A stretch of 64,000 bases of DNA from Manihot esculenta (GCF_001659605.2 NC_035170.2:15824265-15888264), one strand, 5' to 3'; positions 24,571 through 36,722 are shown, numbered from the stretch's first letter. The notes: generated from the letters alone by a model not told the origin. Program-made: numbers and translations.

Positions 24571-24610
24571 TAGGAACATCCGCGGACGAATGTTCTTAAG
24601 GGGGGGAGAA
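24571..24610 (+). promoter_or_regulatory. Hairpin and polypurine tract, Tekay B
   Basis: Purine run aaggggggggagaa immediately before TG at 24611. Upstream CATCCGCGGACGAATG is the counterpart of the hairpin in Tekay A and C, with one stem mismatch. Confidence 0.85.
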
Positions 24611-26714
24611 TGTAATACCCGGCTAGAATCCGGCACCGGAATTCCTGTCGTCCGGTGGAATCCGGGGTGTCGGAATTATTTTCCTACAGTGTTATGATGT
24701 AGTTTAAGGGTTTTAGTTGAATGGATTTGAGTTGGGTTGAGGTTGGAAGAGAAAAGTCTATGGAGACTTTTGCCAAGTTCGGCCGCCGAAGGTAAGTTCG
24801 GCCGCCGAAAGTGCCCAATGTTCGGCTTCCGCAGGTCAGGTTCGGCCCCCGAATATTGCATGGTTTTGCATGCGATTCGGCAGCCGAAGCTGAGTTGGCT
24901 AGCCACCTATTGAGCATTCCTTAGTCAGCATTTTGGACAGGTGTTGGCTCCAAACCCTGTCCAGAAGATTGGCCACGTCTCCCATGCTTTATTTGCAAGC
25001 CCAGCTCATGCAGAGTGTGTGTTGGGTTTCAAAAGTTTTTAAAGGTTGTGAAGTGAAAAAGCTTAGGTTTGAGTGTTTATGAGTTTGAAGAGGAGTTGAT
25101 CCCTTTTCTTTGTTCAAATCGTTCATCTTCGTGTTTACAGGAGGTAAGTGAAGATCTTGAGCATGTTTTACTATTTTACAGAAGTTTTATGAAGGTTTGG
25201 GTAGAGATGCATGCTTAGGTGACAAAGGGTGTGTTTTTTTTATGGTTTAGCTTGTAAGCATGATTATGTGTTATGTTTGCTGTGTTTGTTGGGGTTTTAG
25301 GTAGTTTTAGACCCCTTTGTACATATACATGAGTATATGTGTGTTGAGGAGTTGACGGGTGTATGTTTTGAGAGATTGAAGGGATGGAGGAGCTTGTTTG
25401 CCGTCGGGGCTGAGTTCTGGATGAACTCAGGTTTGGCAGCCAAAGGTTCATTCGGCTGCCGAACCTCGTGCATGGTGGCTTAGGCTGCCACAGCTTGCCC
25501 CCGCGAGTTTTGCATGTTCGGCTCTGTTTGGGGGATTCGGCCGCCGAAGCTTGAGATTCGGCCGCCGAAGGTGCTTGAGTTTCGTCTCTGGAGAGGACTT
25601 TCGGCCGCCGAACCTACCGCCGAAAGTGTTCTGTCCAGCTTTCTTTTGCATGCTTTGCATGGATGTTAGAGTGAGTTTAAGGGGATTCTTGGGGAATTTA
25701 ATAAGCTTGTTTGGTCCCTCATTTGAGTCCATCTGTATAGGTACAGCGTAGAGGAACCAGAGAGACCAGCACTGAGTACTGCTCCAGAGGGTTCAGAGCC
25801 TGCAGAGTCAGTCAGTCCAGATAGCCAGAGGTGAGTGGAATGAAACTTACGGCTTTTACTTGCACAATGGAATGTTTTAGCATATCTCATGCATCATGAT
25901 TATGCCTTAGGTTGATTGCATTAGTATCCACGAATATGTTGCATTGCATCGTTATTTGTTGATGTGGGTAAATGCTGAATGATCCCATAGTCGCAGACAG
26001 GAAGTCCATGAGCCTTTGACTACGCCCTGGCAATGGTAAGTACAGAGGTGTTATATACACATATACATATATGACAGGAAGACTAGGTGCTCGATTCTAC
26101 GCCCTGGCACAGAGTTACTGGGACTATGTGGTGACAGGTTTACTCTTGATGTGGCTTGTCTGTGTTATGACGCATTCCATGAGATCATGTTTACTGAGAG
26201 GTTTTACTGTTCTACTCACTGGGCTATAGAGCTCATCCCACTCCCTTAACCCCAGTTTTGCAGATTCAGTATACAGTGTACAGGGACAGTCCAGCAGAGT
26301 ACAGGAAGAGTAAAGAGATCTGTAATAGCGTAGAGTGGACATGTAATAAAAAAGAGTTGTAATAGTTGTGTCTAAAGTTAGAAATGTGCTTGACTTAGTG
26401 ATGTATGTTTTGTACATGATCTGTATATGTATATGTTTTCCTGTATGTGAAAACCAGGCTTAACAGGTATGAGTTAACCCATCTAGAGGAAGCTCTAGTC
26501 AGGGGTACAGAGTATCAGAGTACAGAGTACAGAGATAGTGCATGCACAGGTTAAGCCTTCGTTCAGAAAAGAGTTTTTATTTTCACAGAAAATATATGAT
26601 CATGTATGAGTTTTACAGGTACACAGAGAGTAGAGCAGGCTTGCTACGGGTTCTGGCGGCCTTAAGCCGACCTGAATCCTAGCGCCGGTGACGGTCCATT
26701 TTGGGGTCGTTACA
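24611..26714 (+). repeat. 3' LTR of Tekay B
   Basis: LTR of 2104 bp, TGTAATACCC...GGGTCGTTACA, followed by the CTTAC target duplication. Its module clusters are at about 24778-24888 and 25430-25627. Confidence 0.93.
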
Positions 26715-27311
26715 CTTACTGTCTCTTCATCCTCTCAGCTCGATTTTTTGGTGCTGGGGGTCGGTTTTCGATGCTAGTCACCTACCTCACCGAGGGCTTC
26801 TCTTAGGATTTAGGCTCTTTGGCCTTACTGTCTCTTCGTCCTCTCAGCTCGGTTTTTTGGTGCTGGGGGTCAATTTCAGATGCCAGTCACCTACCTCACT
26901 GAGGGCTTCTCTTAGAATTCAGGCTCTTTGGCCTTACTGTCTCTTCATCCTCTCAGCTCGGTTTTTTGGTGCTGGGGGTCGGTTTTCGATGCCAGTCACC
27001 TACCTCACTGAGGGCTTCTCTTAGGATTCAGGCTTTTTGTCCTTACTGTCACTTCATCCTCTCAACTTGGTTTTCTGGTGTTGGGGATCAATTTCCGATG
27101 CCAATCACCTACCTCACTAAGGGCTTCTCTTAGGATTCAGGCTCTTTGGCCTTACTGTCGCTTCATTCTCTCAGCTCGGTTTTTTGGTGCTGGGGGTCAA
27201 TTTCTGATGCTAGTCACCTACCTCGCTGAGAACTTCAATCCTTCTCAACTCGATTTTTTGGTGTAGGCGGTCATTTTTGAAGGCCAATCACCACCTCACT
27301 GAGGGCTTTTA
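26715..27311 (-). repeat. Tat 3' UTR tandem repeats, right block
   Basis: About 5.5 units of the same 109-bp repeat as 19614-20132, ending in a degenerate unit next to the pol end. Together the blocks make about ten units. Confidence 0.88.
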
Positions 27312-27501
27312 GTGTCTGTTCTTTCTTTTTTAAAGAAAATCGAGGCATATAATGATAGAAATAACATCATTTGATACAAATAACATCATTTATTTCATTC
27401 ATATTTCTCATAGTACAATTTGTTCATATTACATTGCTTGTTTTTCAAGGAAAGTACCTCTTCAGATGCTAGATATTCCAAGCATGGGATTTCGAATTTC
27501 C
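27312..27501 (-). other. Tat 3' UTR between pol and tandem repeats
   Basis: No coding or repeat signal is visible; it is AT-rich sequence downstream of the integrase end on the minus strand. Confidence 0.5.
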
Positions 27502-30500
27502 CTACAGGTCTTCAATCCGATATACACCAGGTTTGACAACTTTGATTGCTCTGAAGGGGCCCTCCCAAGTCGGTGCTAATTTTCCTACTGTCCATCTTTT
27601 TCCCCTGACTTCCAATTTTCTCAGTGCTAGATTCCCCACCTTCAGGATTCTTTCCCTAACCTTCTGATTATAATAGCGAGTCGTTTTTTGTTGATAAGCA
27701 GCTGTTTGGATTTGGGCTTCTTCTCTGATCTCCTCTAGGGCATCCAGATTACTCCTCAACTTGTCACCATTGGTGTTTTCGTTATTGAACTGGACACAGT
27801 GAGTAGGGATTTGCAACTCGATGGGGACCACGGCCTTGGTGCCAAATGCTAATGCGAATGGTGTTTCCTTCGTTGGTGTCCGAGGTGTGGTCTTGAATGC
27901 CCACAGGATGCTGTTGAGCTCGGTCACCCAATTCTTTTTTGCTCCATCTAGTCGTTTTTTTAGTCCTTGAAGGATGGCTCAGTTTGTGACCTCCGTCTGG
28001 CCATTGGTTTGAGGGTGGGCTACCGAGGAGAACTTGTGCCAGATACCCATGTTTCTTGTGAACTCTTTGAAGGTCTTGCAGTCAAACTGTTTACCATTGT
28101 CTGATATAAGAACCCTCGGTATCCTAAATTTGCAGATAATATTGCCCCAGACGAAGTCTATCATTTTCTGTGCTGTGATGGTGGGAATGGCCTCGGCTTC
28201 TGGCCACTTTGAAAAGTACTCCACAGCTACTATTACAAACTTCTTCTGCCCTTTGGTCTTAGAAAAGGGACCCAAGATGTCTATGCCTCCTTGTGAGAAT
28301 GGCCACGGGCTGGATTTGCTGAACTGTGGAGTGGCTGGAATGTTGATGGCATTGGCAAATCTTTGGCATATATCGCACCTCCTGACGAACTCTTCTTCCT
28401 CCTTAACTGTGGGCCAGTAGTAACCCTGTTTGAAAATCTTATTTGCCAACGTCCCTGCTCCTTCGTGTGCTCCACAGATTTCCAAGTGTACCTCCTCCAT
28501 CACCCTAGCTGCTTCTTCTGGGTTCGCACACAGGAGCCACGGGCTGGATTTCCCTATTTAGTATAGGGTTCCCCTTACTACTTGATAATTGGCAGCTCGA
28601 GCCACAATTTTCTTTACTTCAGCCTTATCTTCAGGGAGCTTCCCTTTTTCTAAGTACTCTAGGTATGGGGTCATCCAGTTCTGCCCTTCTTCGATCTCCA
28701 TTATTGCAACAGGCCTCTCAAAGGCAAGGATGCTGATATGCTCTATGTACACTTCATCTAAAAGTTGCTCTAACTCTTCTTTAAATAAACGGCTGAGCAG
28801 GTCTGCTTCGTCATTCTCCTCTCGGGGTATTCTCTGATACTGTACAATAATTCCCTGCTCACCGAGCTCAGCTTCTACAACTTTCACCTTCGCTAGGTAC
28901 TTCTGCATAGTGTGGTCTCTTGCCTGGTATGCCCCCGTTATTTGATTGACCACATTGAGATTCGCTGTTTATTTTGAGGTCGGTTGCCCCTATTTCCATT
29001 GCTATCAACTTCCCATTTATTAAGGCTTCATATTCTGCCATGTTATTAGAAGCAACAAACTCCAATCGCAAAGCATAACAGACCTTGAACCCTTGTGGTC
29101 CTTTCAGCATTATTCCAGTGCCACTGCCTTCAGCACTAGATGCCCCATCTACGAACAGCTTCCAGTTGAACTCTCGTGAGGGTTCCTCATCACTCTCTCC
29201 TCTTGACACACCTGACAGTTCTCTGCTGGGCTCCGGCTGCTCTTCATTGAAGTCACATTCTGCTATGAAGTCAGTAAAGGCTTGAGCTTTGATGGCTGTC
29301 CGAGGTCAGTATTCAAGGCAATACGGGCTAATTTCAATAGACCAAGTAAGCATCCGACCTGACGTGTTTGGTCTGTGAAGAATTTTCTTCAAGGGCTGAT
29401 CTCTCATCACCACTCCCTGATGGCTTTCAAGTTAGACCCTAAATTTCCTCATGGCCAACAACAGGGCGTATGCTAACTTCTCTATGTTCAAATATCTGAC
29501 CTTGGCGTCTTTGAGCACCTTGCTGACATAAAATATCGACTTCTGATCTCCTCCTTCTTCCCTTACCAGCACGGTACTTATAGCTTGTTCTGAGGCTGCC
29601 AAATAGATCAGGAGTTCTTCCCCGGCTAGTGGACTACTGAGCACATGTAGTGAACTGAGGTATTGTTTGAGATTCCTAAAAGCTTGCTAGCAATCCTCAG
29701 TCCACTCGAAATTTGGAACTTTTCTCAGCTTCTTGAAGAATGGTAGGCACCTTTCTACCGACTTTGATATGAAACGGTTAAGTGCTACCACCCTTCCTAT
29801 GAGTCTTTGCACTTCTCTTACGCAGGTCTGCTCAAGCATCTTCAGTATGGCTTCCACCTTCTCTGGATTCGGCTCAATAACCTTTTCACTGACCATATAG
29901 CCCAGAAATTTTCCACCTCTGATGAAAAAAGCGCACTTCACCGGGTTCAGCCTCATTCTGTACTGCTCCAACACCTCAAATACCTCTTTTAAATCTGCCA
30001 AGTGCTGTTGAAAGTTTTGACTCTCTAATATGTTGCACCTGCATTTTTTAGCCCAAAGGGCATGGCCCTGTAACAATAAGTCTCGTCTTCGGTTATGAAC
30101 GAGGTCTTCTCCTCATCCGACCAGTCCATTGGAATTTGGTGATAACCAGACATTGCATCCAGGGACGACATATAATCGAAATCGGTCGTAGAATCGACCA
30201 TTTTATTAATACCAGGGAGGGGGTAACAATCTTTGGGACAGGTCTGGTTCAGGTCAGCAAAGTCTATACACATTCTATACTTGCCATTGGCTTTTTTGAC
30301 TAACACATGGTTTGCTAACCACTATGGGTACATGACTTTCCTAATGAACCCTGCCTCTTCTAATTTCTGCACTTCCTCCCTGGTAGCTTGCTGCTTCTCC
30401 CTCCCAAACACCCTCTTTTTCTATTTTATTGGCTTTGCCCTGGGGAGAACATTTAGTTTGTGGGTCATCACCTCAAGGTCTATTCCTAGCATGTCGGATG

Positions 30501-31315
30501 GCTTTTAGGCGAAGCTTGAGGCATGGCTGCATTAAGGCTATTGCTGCCGCCTTCTGCTCTTCAGTTAGGCCAGCGTTGAGATTGAAAACCTTATCTGTCT
30601 CTTCCTTAGATAGGGGGAAGGTTTTCAGCTCTCCCACGGGCTCTGTCCTTTCCTCTTTCTTCTCATCCCTGACTTCCATGACTTCTGAGTTGATCCCTGC
30701 CATCGTGGCGGCATATACTGTTCTGGCTTCCTCCTAGTGCCCCCGGACTACTCCCACCCCTGCCTTTGTTGGGAATTTCATGGTCAGGTACTTGATACTG
30801 GTCACCATCTCAAAGTCGTACAGTATAGGCCTTCCTAAGATCGTGTTGTAGCTCAACGGAAGCTTCACCACCAAAAATACGGTGTAATGTGTTCGAGATA
30901 GGGGCGGCTCTCCCAAAGTCAAGGCCACTTTCACCTTCCCCTTCACGGCCACTAGGGTCCCTCCAATGCCCTTCACTGGGGCTTGATCCCGTACCAGCTG
31001 CTCCTCTGGTATCCCCATCTACTACAAGACCCTGTACTACAGTAAGTTCACCTTGCTTCCATCATCAACCGGGATCTTCCAGACTCGATAGTTGTGAATG
31101 ACGACTTCGATGACAAGGGCGTCATCATGGGGCATCTGAATGCCATGGGCGTCCTCAAAGGAGAAGGAGATAATTGTTGGGGAGTGCTCCACTATCTGCA
31201 GGACTTCGCTGCTGCTCCCCTCCCCATCTCGGCTTCTTTTCCTTCCCATCCTGCTCATCCGGCCTCTAATCCCTCCGACGATCATGTTGATGGTCCCACT
31301 GGAGCCGTCATTCAC
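27502..31315 (-). pseudogene. pol: Tat pol remnant (PR-RT-RNaseH-aRNaseH-IN)
   Basis: Reading right to left: protease (active-site region VDDGSKVNLL, then ILGRPILYDFEM at 30734-31018); RT (MCIDFADLNQTCPKD, YRAMPFGLKNAGATY at 30025-30306); RT thumb and RNase H (30076-29432); a second RNase H-like domain (WKLFVDGASS, NMAEYEAL, 29209-28868); and integrase (zinc region CDICQRF, IDILGPF, SDNGKQF, GQTEVTN, 28503-27979) with a C-terminal part to 27502. The RT segment with the YVDD active site is deleted near 30020, where GATY is followed by FQQHLADLKEVF. Stops at 27979 (CGA to TGA) and 28558, plus frameshifts near 28960 and elsewhere. Confidence 0.88.
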
Positions 31316-31474
31316 GGGGGCCTGCCCCCTGTCTATGGGGCCTCTCTACAGTGGGGTTCTACTGGGGTCTCTCCCCTTCTGGCTTGTTTACAAAATTTCG
31401 GAGGTGTCCCCTTTTTATCAGCCTCTCGATCTCACTGATCAGCTGGTAGTAGTTGTTAGTGTCATGGCCATGGG
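31316..31474 (-). pseudogene. gag: Tat gag, 3' fragment
   Basis: The minus frame gives GHDTNNYYQLISEIERLIK, a motif following the gag zinc region in Tat elements. It continues from YHRTH encoded just beyond 38884, once Tekay C and one ATGGG are removed. It is joined to the protease downstream. Confidence 0.8.
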
Positions 31475-32532
31475 TGTAACGACTCGAAAATTGGATCGCT
31501 ACCGGCGCTAGGATCCAGATCGGCTTAAGGCCGCTGGGACCCGTAACAGTCTATCCTGAACTCTGTGTACCTGATAAATCCCATACATGATCAACCATAA
31601 ACATAAAAACTGAAAAACTTTCCTTCCATTTACCAAGCTTGACCTGCATGCACTATGTTTGAACACATAGAACCCCTAGGGTCAGCATAACATAGATCAG
31701 GCTTGGTTCAACACATTTCTCATCAAGAGACATTCATTCAAGATCATGCATAACAAGGGATTAACCATACACTAGGGCAAAGCACGACTCTATCCATTAC
31801 ATGACATTACATAGCTATACATTACATTACATACTATATTACATACTAATCCTTTAATTTACATCATGTCCACTACTCTATTATATAACCAAAACCATAG
31901 CCAACTCATACTCATCACTCTGCTGACTCTGACTTCTCATAGCTAACTCTGGCCCTGCAAAACTGGGGGTGAGGGAGGGGGTGAGCTACTAGAGCCCAGT
32001 GAGTAGAAACAATGAAAATAGTTCATTAATTACATGCTTTCATGGAATGCGTCACAGCACAAACATTTCACATCTCGGATTGAACATGATCTCAAAACTC
32101 CCTCTGTCAGCGCCCGGCCCCCAAAGGAGCTCACACAGGTCTTTCCTTACTTAACAGATTGTGGGCTATTGAGGTCGCCTTGGTCCATCCACATCATCAG
32201 TAAATAATGCAATGCATCATATTCGTGACTACTAATGCAATCAACCTATTGCATACGCATGGTGCATGAAACATGCTAAAGCATTTACTTTCTCAATTTA
32301 AAACATTAAGTTTAGTTCCACTCACCTCTGGCAGACGCTGGACTGACTCTGCAACAGCTAACACTGATGGGCTCCTCGGTCCCTCGGGTCCGATCCTACA
32401 CAGGTGGACTCAAATGAGGTGCCAAACACACTCGAAACAACTCATAAACAACTCATAAACAACTCCCCAAAACCCCCTAAAGCATCCTAGAACAATCATA
32501 GCAATCATGCAAAGGAAGGCTGGACAGGGCAC

Positions 32533-32811
32533 TTTCGGCGGTAGGTTCGGCGGCCGAAACCCCTCTCCAAAGCCGAAACTCAGCTACTTTCGGCGGCACC
32601 TTCGGCTGCCGAAAGTCCCTTCAGAGATGAAACTCATGCATGTTCGGCGGCACTTTCGGCGGCCGAACCTCCCTCCAGAGCCGAAAGTCCAAACTTTCGG
32701 GGGCAAGCTTAGGTGGCCAAAACCACCTCCACAAGGGGTTCGGCGGCTGAACCTACCTTCGGCGGCCGAACCTACCTTCGGCGGCCGAACCTACCTTCGG
32801 CTGCCGAACCT
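32533..32811. repeat. TTCGGCSGCCGAA cluster in 3' LTR of Tekay C
   Basis: It contains a run of near-identical 20-bp units (ccttcggcggccgaaccta) around 32755-32810, plus modules linked by ctccagagccgaaa filler. The partner LTR (37779-38025) has two units fewer in the run. Smaller clusters lie at 33836-33955 and 38555-38672. Confidence 0.9.
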
Positions 32812-32932
32812 GAGTTCATCCAGAACCCAGCCTCATGCACAACCAAGCCTCCTAAACCTTCCACACACCCAAAACATGCATCTAACCCCTTCAAAATATG
32901 CATAACTCATACAATAAGCATCTAGGAGCTGC

Positions 32933-33403
32933 TAGGGGTGAGCATTCGGTCGGTTCGGTTCAAAACCGAACCGAACCGAATAAACCGAAAATCGAAATTT
33001 TAGTTTTTATAAAAACCGAACCGAACCGATTTTGGTCAAAAACCAAATCGAATCGAACCGGTCTGATTCGGTTCGATTCGGTTCGGTTTGATCGATTTCG
33101 ATTTTTAATATTTTTTTAATTTTTTACACTTTATTTTTAGTATTTTAAAATTTAATTAAAATATTTTAATTTTAATATAATTTAATTTCTCTATATTATT
33201 GAAAAAACATATTATTATCCCTAATCGGTTCGGTTCGGTTTTTTTGGTTTTTTTCTGATCAAAACCGAACCGAACCGAAATAACCGAAATTTCTGAAATT
33301 TAAAACCGAACCGAACCAAAATGTATAAAAAACCGAATTAAATTTTCAAATCGATTCGGTTCGGTCGGTTTTTTCGGTTTGAACCGGATTCTGCTCACCC
33401 CTA
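32933..33403. mobile_element. hAT-type MITE
   Basis: A 471-bp insertion with perfect 12-bp terminal inverted repeats TAGGGGTGAGCA / TGCTCACCCCTA and a perfect 8-bp target duplication GGAGCTGC (32925-32932 and 33404-33411). The empty site is visible in the partner LTR near 38133. The 8-bp duplication is diagnostic of hAT. Inside, ggttcggttcggtttt motifs in both orientations make long subterminal inverted repeats. It has no coding capacity. Confidence 0.93.
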
Positions 33404-34147
33404 GGAGCTGCAAACAAGCTTAACCTCCAACACAAAGCATACATAGGCATAAAGGAGGCATAAAGGGTCCATAAACCCTCACATGCACAACCATACAACT
33501 CATGCATCAAAACCCCCAAAAGCCTTCCTAAAACTTACTTAAAACTTCATAAAAGCTGAGGATCTACACTTACCTCTTGAAGAACAAGGGTTGGTGCGAC
33601 CTCAAACTTGACGATATGGAGAATCCAAGCTCCAAAGTCTTCAAACTTCAAAACCTTGCTCAAAGCTCACAACTCTTCAAAACAAGGAGAAAACTCATGA
33701 AAACTTTGAAAGATTTGAAGAAACATCATGAAAACAACCAAAGGAGAGCATGAGCCTACCCTTGCACGAAAAGAGAGTGAATGCACACTCCATTGTCGGT
33801 CAATGGGGCTTTTATAGGTGGCCAATCGCCTCTCCTTCGGCGGCCAAAGCTACATGCAAACCTTTACCACATTCGGTGGCCGAACATGGACTTCGGAGGC
33901 AGCAAAACCATGCAATGTTCGGCGGCCGAACTTCACCTTCGGCGGCCGAACCTGGCAAAGGCCTTCTTGGTCTTTTCTCTTCAGAACTCAATTCCTTTTG
34001 CATTAAAACTATTCAAGCATTGAAAAACATTTTAGAAAACACATTTTACCCCTCTAGAAGACTCAGACATCTTCAAAATTCCATATTCCAATGGAAAGTC
34101 TGCCGGAAGGTAGGGATTTCGATGCCGGAATCTAGCTGGGTATTACA

Positions 34148-34187
34148 ATCTACCCCCCTTAAAAAAAACATTCGTCCCCGAATGTTC
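34148..34187 (-). promoter_or_regulatory. Polypurine tract and hairpin, Tekay C
   Basis: Minus-strand AAGGGGGGTAGAT touches the LTR end. Upstream is ACATTCGGGGACGAATGT, a perfect 7-bp stem with a GGGA loop. Confidence 0.85.
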
Positions 34188-34209
34188 AAACAAAAAAGAA
34201 CAAGCAAGC

Positions 34210-35281
34210 AAGCAAGCAAAGCCTAAAACCTCTCTCCAAAGAGCGACGCAGGTACTGCTGGAGTAAACACTCCCAGGTCTTCTAGGCACATTTCCATACT
34301 ATGGTGATTCTAAAAACACTATCACCACCGGGATTCCTTGTTCCTTAACGTCCTGACTTATGTGTCCATGATCCACACTGGCTACGCAACATAGGTGAGA
34401 GCTCCTCAGAGCTCCACCTCTGGTTCCTTATGAACATAACGTGGATCTGACACGAACTGCCACAACACAGGAACATGGAAAACCAGATGGACTTTCTTCA
34501 TCGGAGGAGGTAAAGCTAGCTGAGATACATCCCCAATCCTTTACAGGACTTCAAAGGGTTCGATGTACCGTGGAGCCACTTTACCCTTCACCTCACAATG
34601 GATCACCACTTTCTTACAGAAGATGCCACAAACAATACCCCAACCTTCACCTGAACTCCACAAGCTTCCGCTGCGCACTCTGATCCTTGCCCTTCTCTCT
34701 TCATCTTATCTAAACTGGCTTCTTCTCTAACTCTCAACAGGTAGTACCTGAATCTCAGATCTATCTTGGAAAACAACCAGCTTCTACTAGCTGTTCCACT
34801 AGATCATCAATCCTGAATGAGAATACCTGCCCTTGGTAGTGACCTTGGTCAACCGCTTACAGTCGGTACAAAGTCTCAAGTATTCATCCTTCTTTTCCCC
34901 AATAACACTGGAACACTCCAGGGTGAGGTACTAGGTGGGATAAAACCCTTGTCTACCAAGCTCTCGCCACTACTCTTACTCCTACCTCAACTCTACAGGT
35001 GCCATCCTGTAGGGAAGAAAAGAAATGGTTCTGGGTCCAGACACCACTCCTATTCCAAACTCTAACTCCCTGACAAGTGGTAAACCTAACAGCTCGCTTA
35101 GGAAACCTTCTAAGAACTCTCTCTCAACCAACAGACACTGAGGCTGGTTCCCAAACCTAACTACTAAACTCCCAACAAGAGCTAGAACCCTCTGACAACC
35201 TCTCCTGAGCAATATATGAGCCTGTAGGGCTGACATCAAACCTCTAGGCACTCTTACACTGTCTACCTCGGATCCATCCAA
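34210..35281 (-). pseudogene. pol: Tekay C pol remnants
   Basis: Right to left: a protease/RT linker (GLMSALQAHILLRRGCQR, then YRMAPVELR, 35281-34982), the RT start (around STSPWSVPVLL, 34950-34840) ending after the residues matching [10 protein letters not shown] deletion then joins it near 34700 to the integrase C-terminus and the chromodomain-like tail (APRYIEPFE, HLVFHV, FVSDP). RT active site, RNase H and the integrase catalytic core are missing. Several stops and frameshifts are present. Confidence 0.82.
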
Positions 35282-35523
35282 ACCTCTGATCCTAACTACC
35301 TTGTCTCTGCAGACTCAGGTAGCACCACGAGTAGCTAGCCAATCCATCCCTAGAATGACATCAAAACAGTCAAATCTAGAACCAAAAGGTCGGCTGGAAG
35401 GTATCTACGCACAACAGACACTGAACTATACCGGCAGTCTAACTCTGCCACTGATGGATCACACCTGGGTCTACCAACCCAAAGGGAACACTCTAAGCCC
35501 AGAAGTTATCAAACCCACCCTCA

Positions 35524-36405
35524 CTACGGCTCATGAAGCAACAAGGAAAGAGAAACACTAGGGTTCACAAAAACATACACATCAGAACACTCAAAAGTGA
35601 GCATACCTGGCACCACTGTGTTTGATGTGTCTGCGTCTTGCTGAGCCTGAGTGAAGATCTGAGCTGGAGCTGACGGACCTTCTCCACGGGAACCCTCAGA
35701 AGAAAAGGCTGACCCTCTTCCTCTGCCTCGACCTCTACCCTGAGACACGGTTGGAGCTGCTGGCTGAGCCGCTCTACCTGAAGCTTGCCGCTGAGAATGT
35801 GCTACCCGGGGCACAGTAGGACACTCACGTGCTATGTGTCCTTCCTGCCCGCACCTGTAACATACTGTTGTCCTATAACGGCAGGCTCCCTTGTGCGGCC
35901 TTCCACACCTCAAATATCTAGAACTGCCTAAGCTAGAGCTTGAACCAGCACCATAACCCAGACTAGTCTTCACCTTCTTCCAAAACTTGCCCTTTTTTGA
36001 CCTTCTCAGGCCTCTGTCCCCTTTATTAGTGGTTTTCCCCCACTTTACTCCTCTCGAGGTAGCTGTACTCCAAGTGGAGGGATCATTCCCTCCTACACCT
36101 GAGATTCTGGAATCCTGAGTCTGAGCACCTTCTTGAGACTCTCCCATGCCTTCTTCAAGCATGTTCACATCTAGACCTCTAACTCTCCTCGGCACATCTA
36201 TTTCTACTTCCCTCTTGTCTACAGACATTCTCCTTAGATCCATTCCTTCTCTGCTTTCATCAAAAGACCTTTCAAGGTCCCTTGAGATTTCCCATCTGCC
36301 GACTCCACCCGACTGTACTCTTGGCAGAGCAGGGGGAAAGGTGTCCATACCTTCCCTCTCCGATGGAACTCCAGTCGATTCCACAGATCGACGAACGCCT
36401 CGCAT
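35524..36405 (-). pseudogene. gag: Tekay C gag, shortened but open
   Basis: A 293-codon open frame. A zinc knuckle CYRCGQEGHIARECP is followed by a Gln/Gly/Arg-rich stretch (GRGRGRGRG), as in Tekay gag proteins. Most of the central gag domain seen in full-length relatives (usually well over 400 residues) is absent, and the protein ends soon after the protease border. It could still bind RNA, but assembly function is doubtful. This is the only long open frame of the element. Confidence 0.8.
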
Positions 36406-36648
36406 CTTAGCTCATCTGAAGAACAACACACAAGCATACAAACATTAGCAATCATACGGTTCATATGGAAACACATGAACCTACATCAAACATAGCATCT
36501 CATACCATTAATGCACATGCATAAAATCATGGCATTTCACATCATCATACTACCTAGAAGACAGGACTCTACATCCTATCCTAGTGGACATGATTTTGCA
36601 TATTGTGCTTGCCCTTCTATCACATCTATGAGCCCGACACACTCTAGG

Positions 36649-36720
36649 TCCGACCATATGAACCTAGGGCTCTCTATACCCTATCGGTCCGATCATTTGA
36701 ACCTAGGGCTCTAATACCAA
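36649..36720 (-). promoter_or_regulatory. Primer binding site of Tekay C, duplicated
   Basis: Minus-strand TGGTATTAGAGCCC (36706-36719), three bases from the LTR, is a one-mismatch match to the tRNA-Met type PBS. A near copy of the block (gaacctagggctct) occurs again about 40 bp further inside. Confidence 0.75.
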
Positions 36721-36722
36721 TC

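Larger units (their letters stand above)
20133..26714 (+). mobile_element. Tekay/Del-type gypsy element B, internally deleted
   Basis: An insertion of 6582 bp flanked by a perfect 5-bp duplication CTTAC (20128-20132 and 26715-26719). The 5' LTR starts at 20133 but breaks off at about 21812, where it joins RT coding sequence directly. The end of the 5' LTR, PBS, gag, protease and the start of RT are deleted. The pol remainder and the 3' LTR (24611-26714) are intact. The target is the Tat tandem array. Confidence 0.93.
31475..34147 (-). repeat. 3' LTR of Tekay C (with MITE)
   Basis: It reads TGTAACGACTCG...GGGTATTACA on the plus strand. It is 517 bp longer than its partner, mainly because of the 471-bp MITE at 32933-33403 and its 8-bp duplication. 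It also has two extra 20-bp TTCGGCGGCCGAA units near 32770. Confidence 0.92.

Noticed and set aside
26701..27266. Plus-strand open frames of 107 and 62 codons in the tandem repeats
   Set aside because: The repeat period keeps a frame open; the peptide is just the repeat translated on the strand opposite to the element.
33781..34226. Plus-strand open frames across the Tekay C LTR
   Set aside because: They run through the TTCGGC cluster opposite to the element; open only because the module lacks stops.
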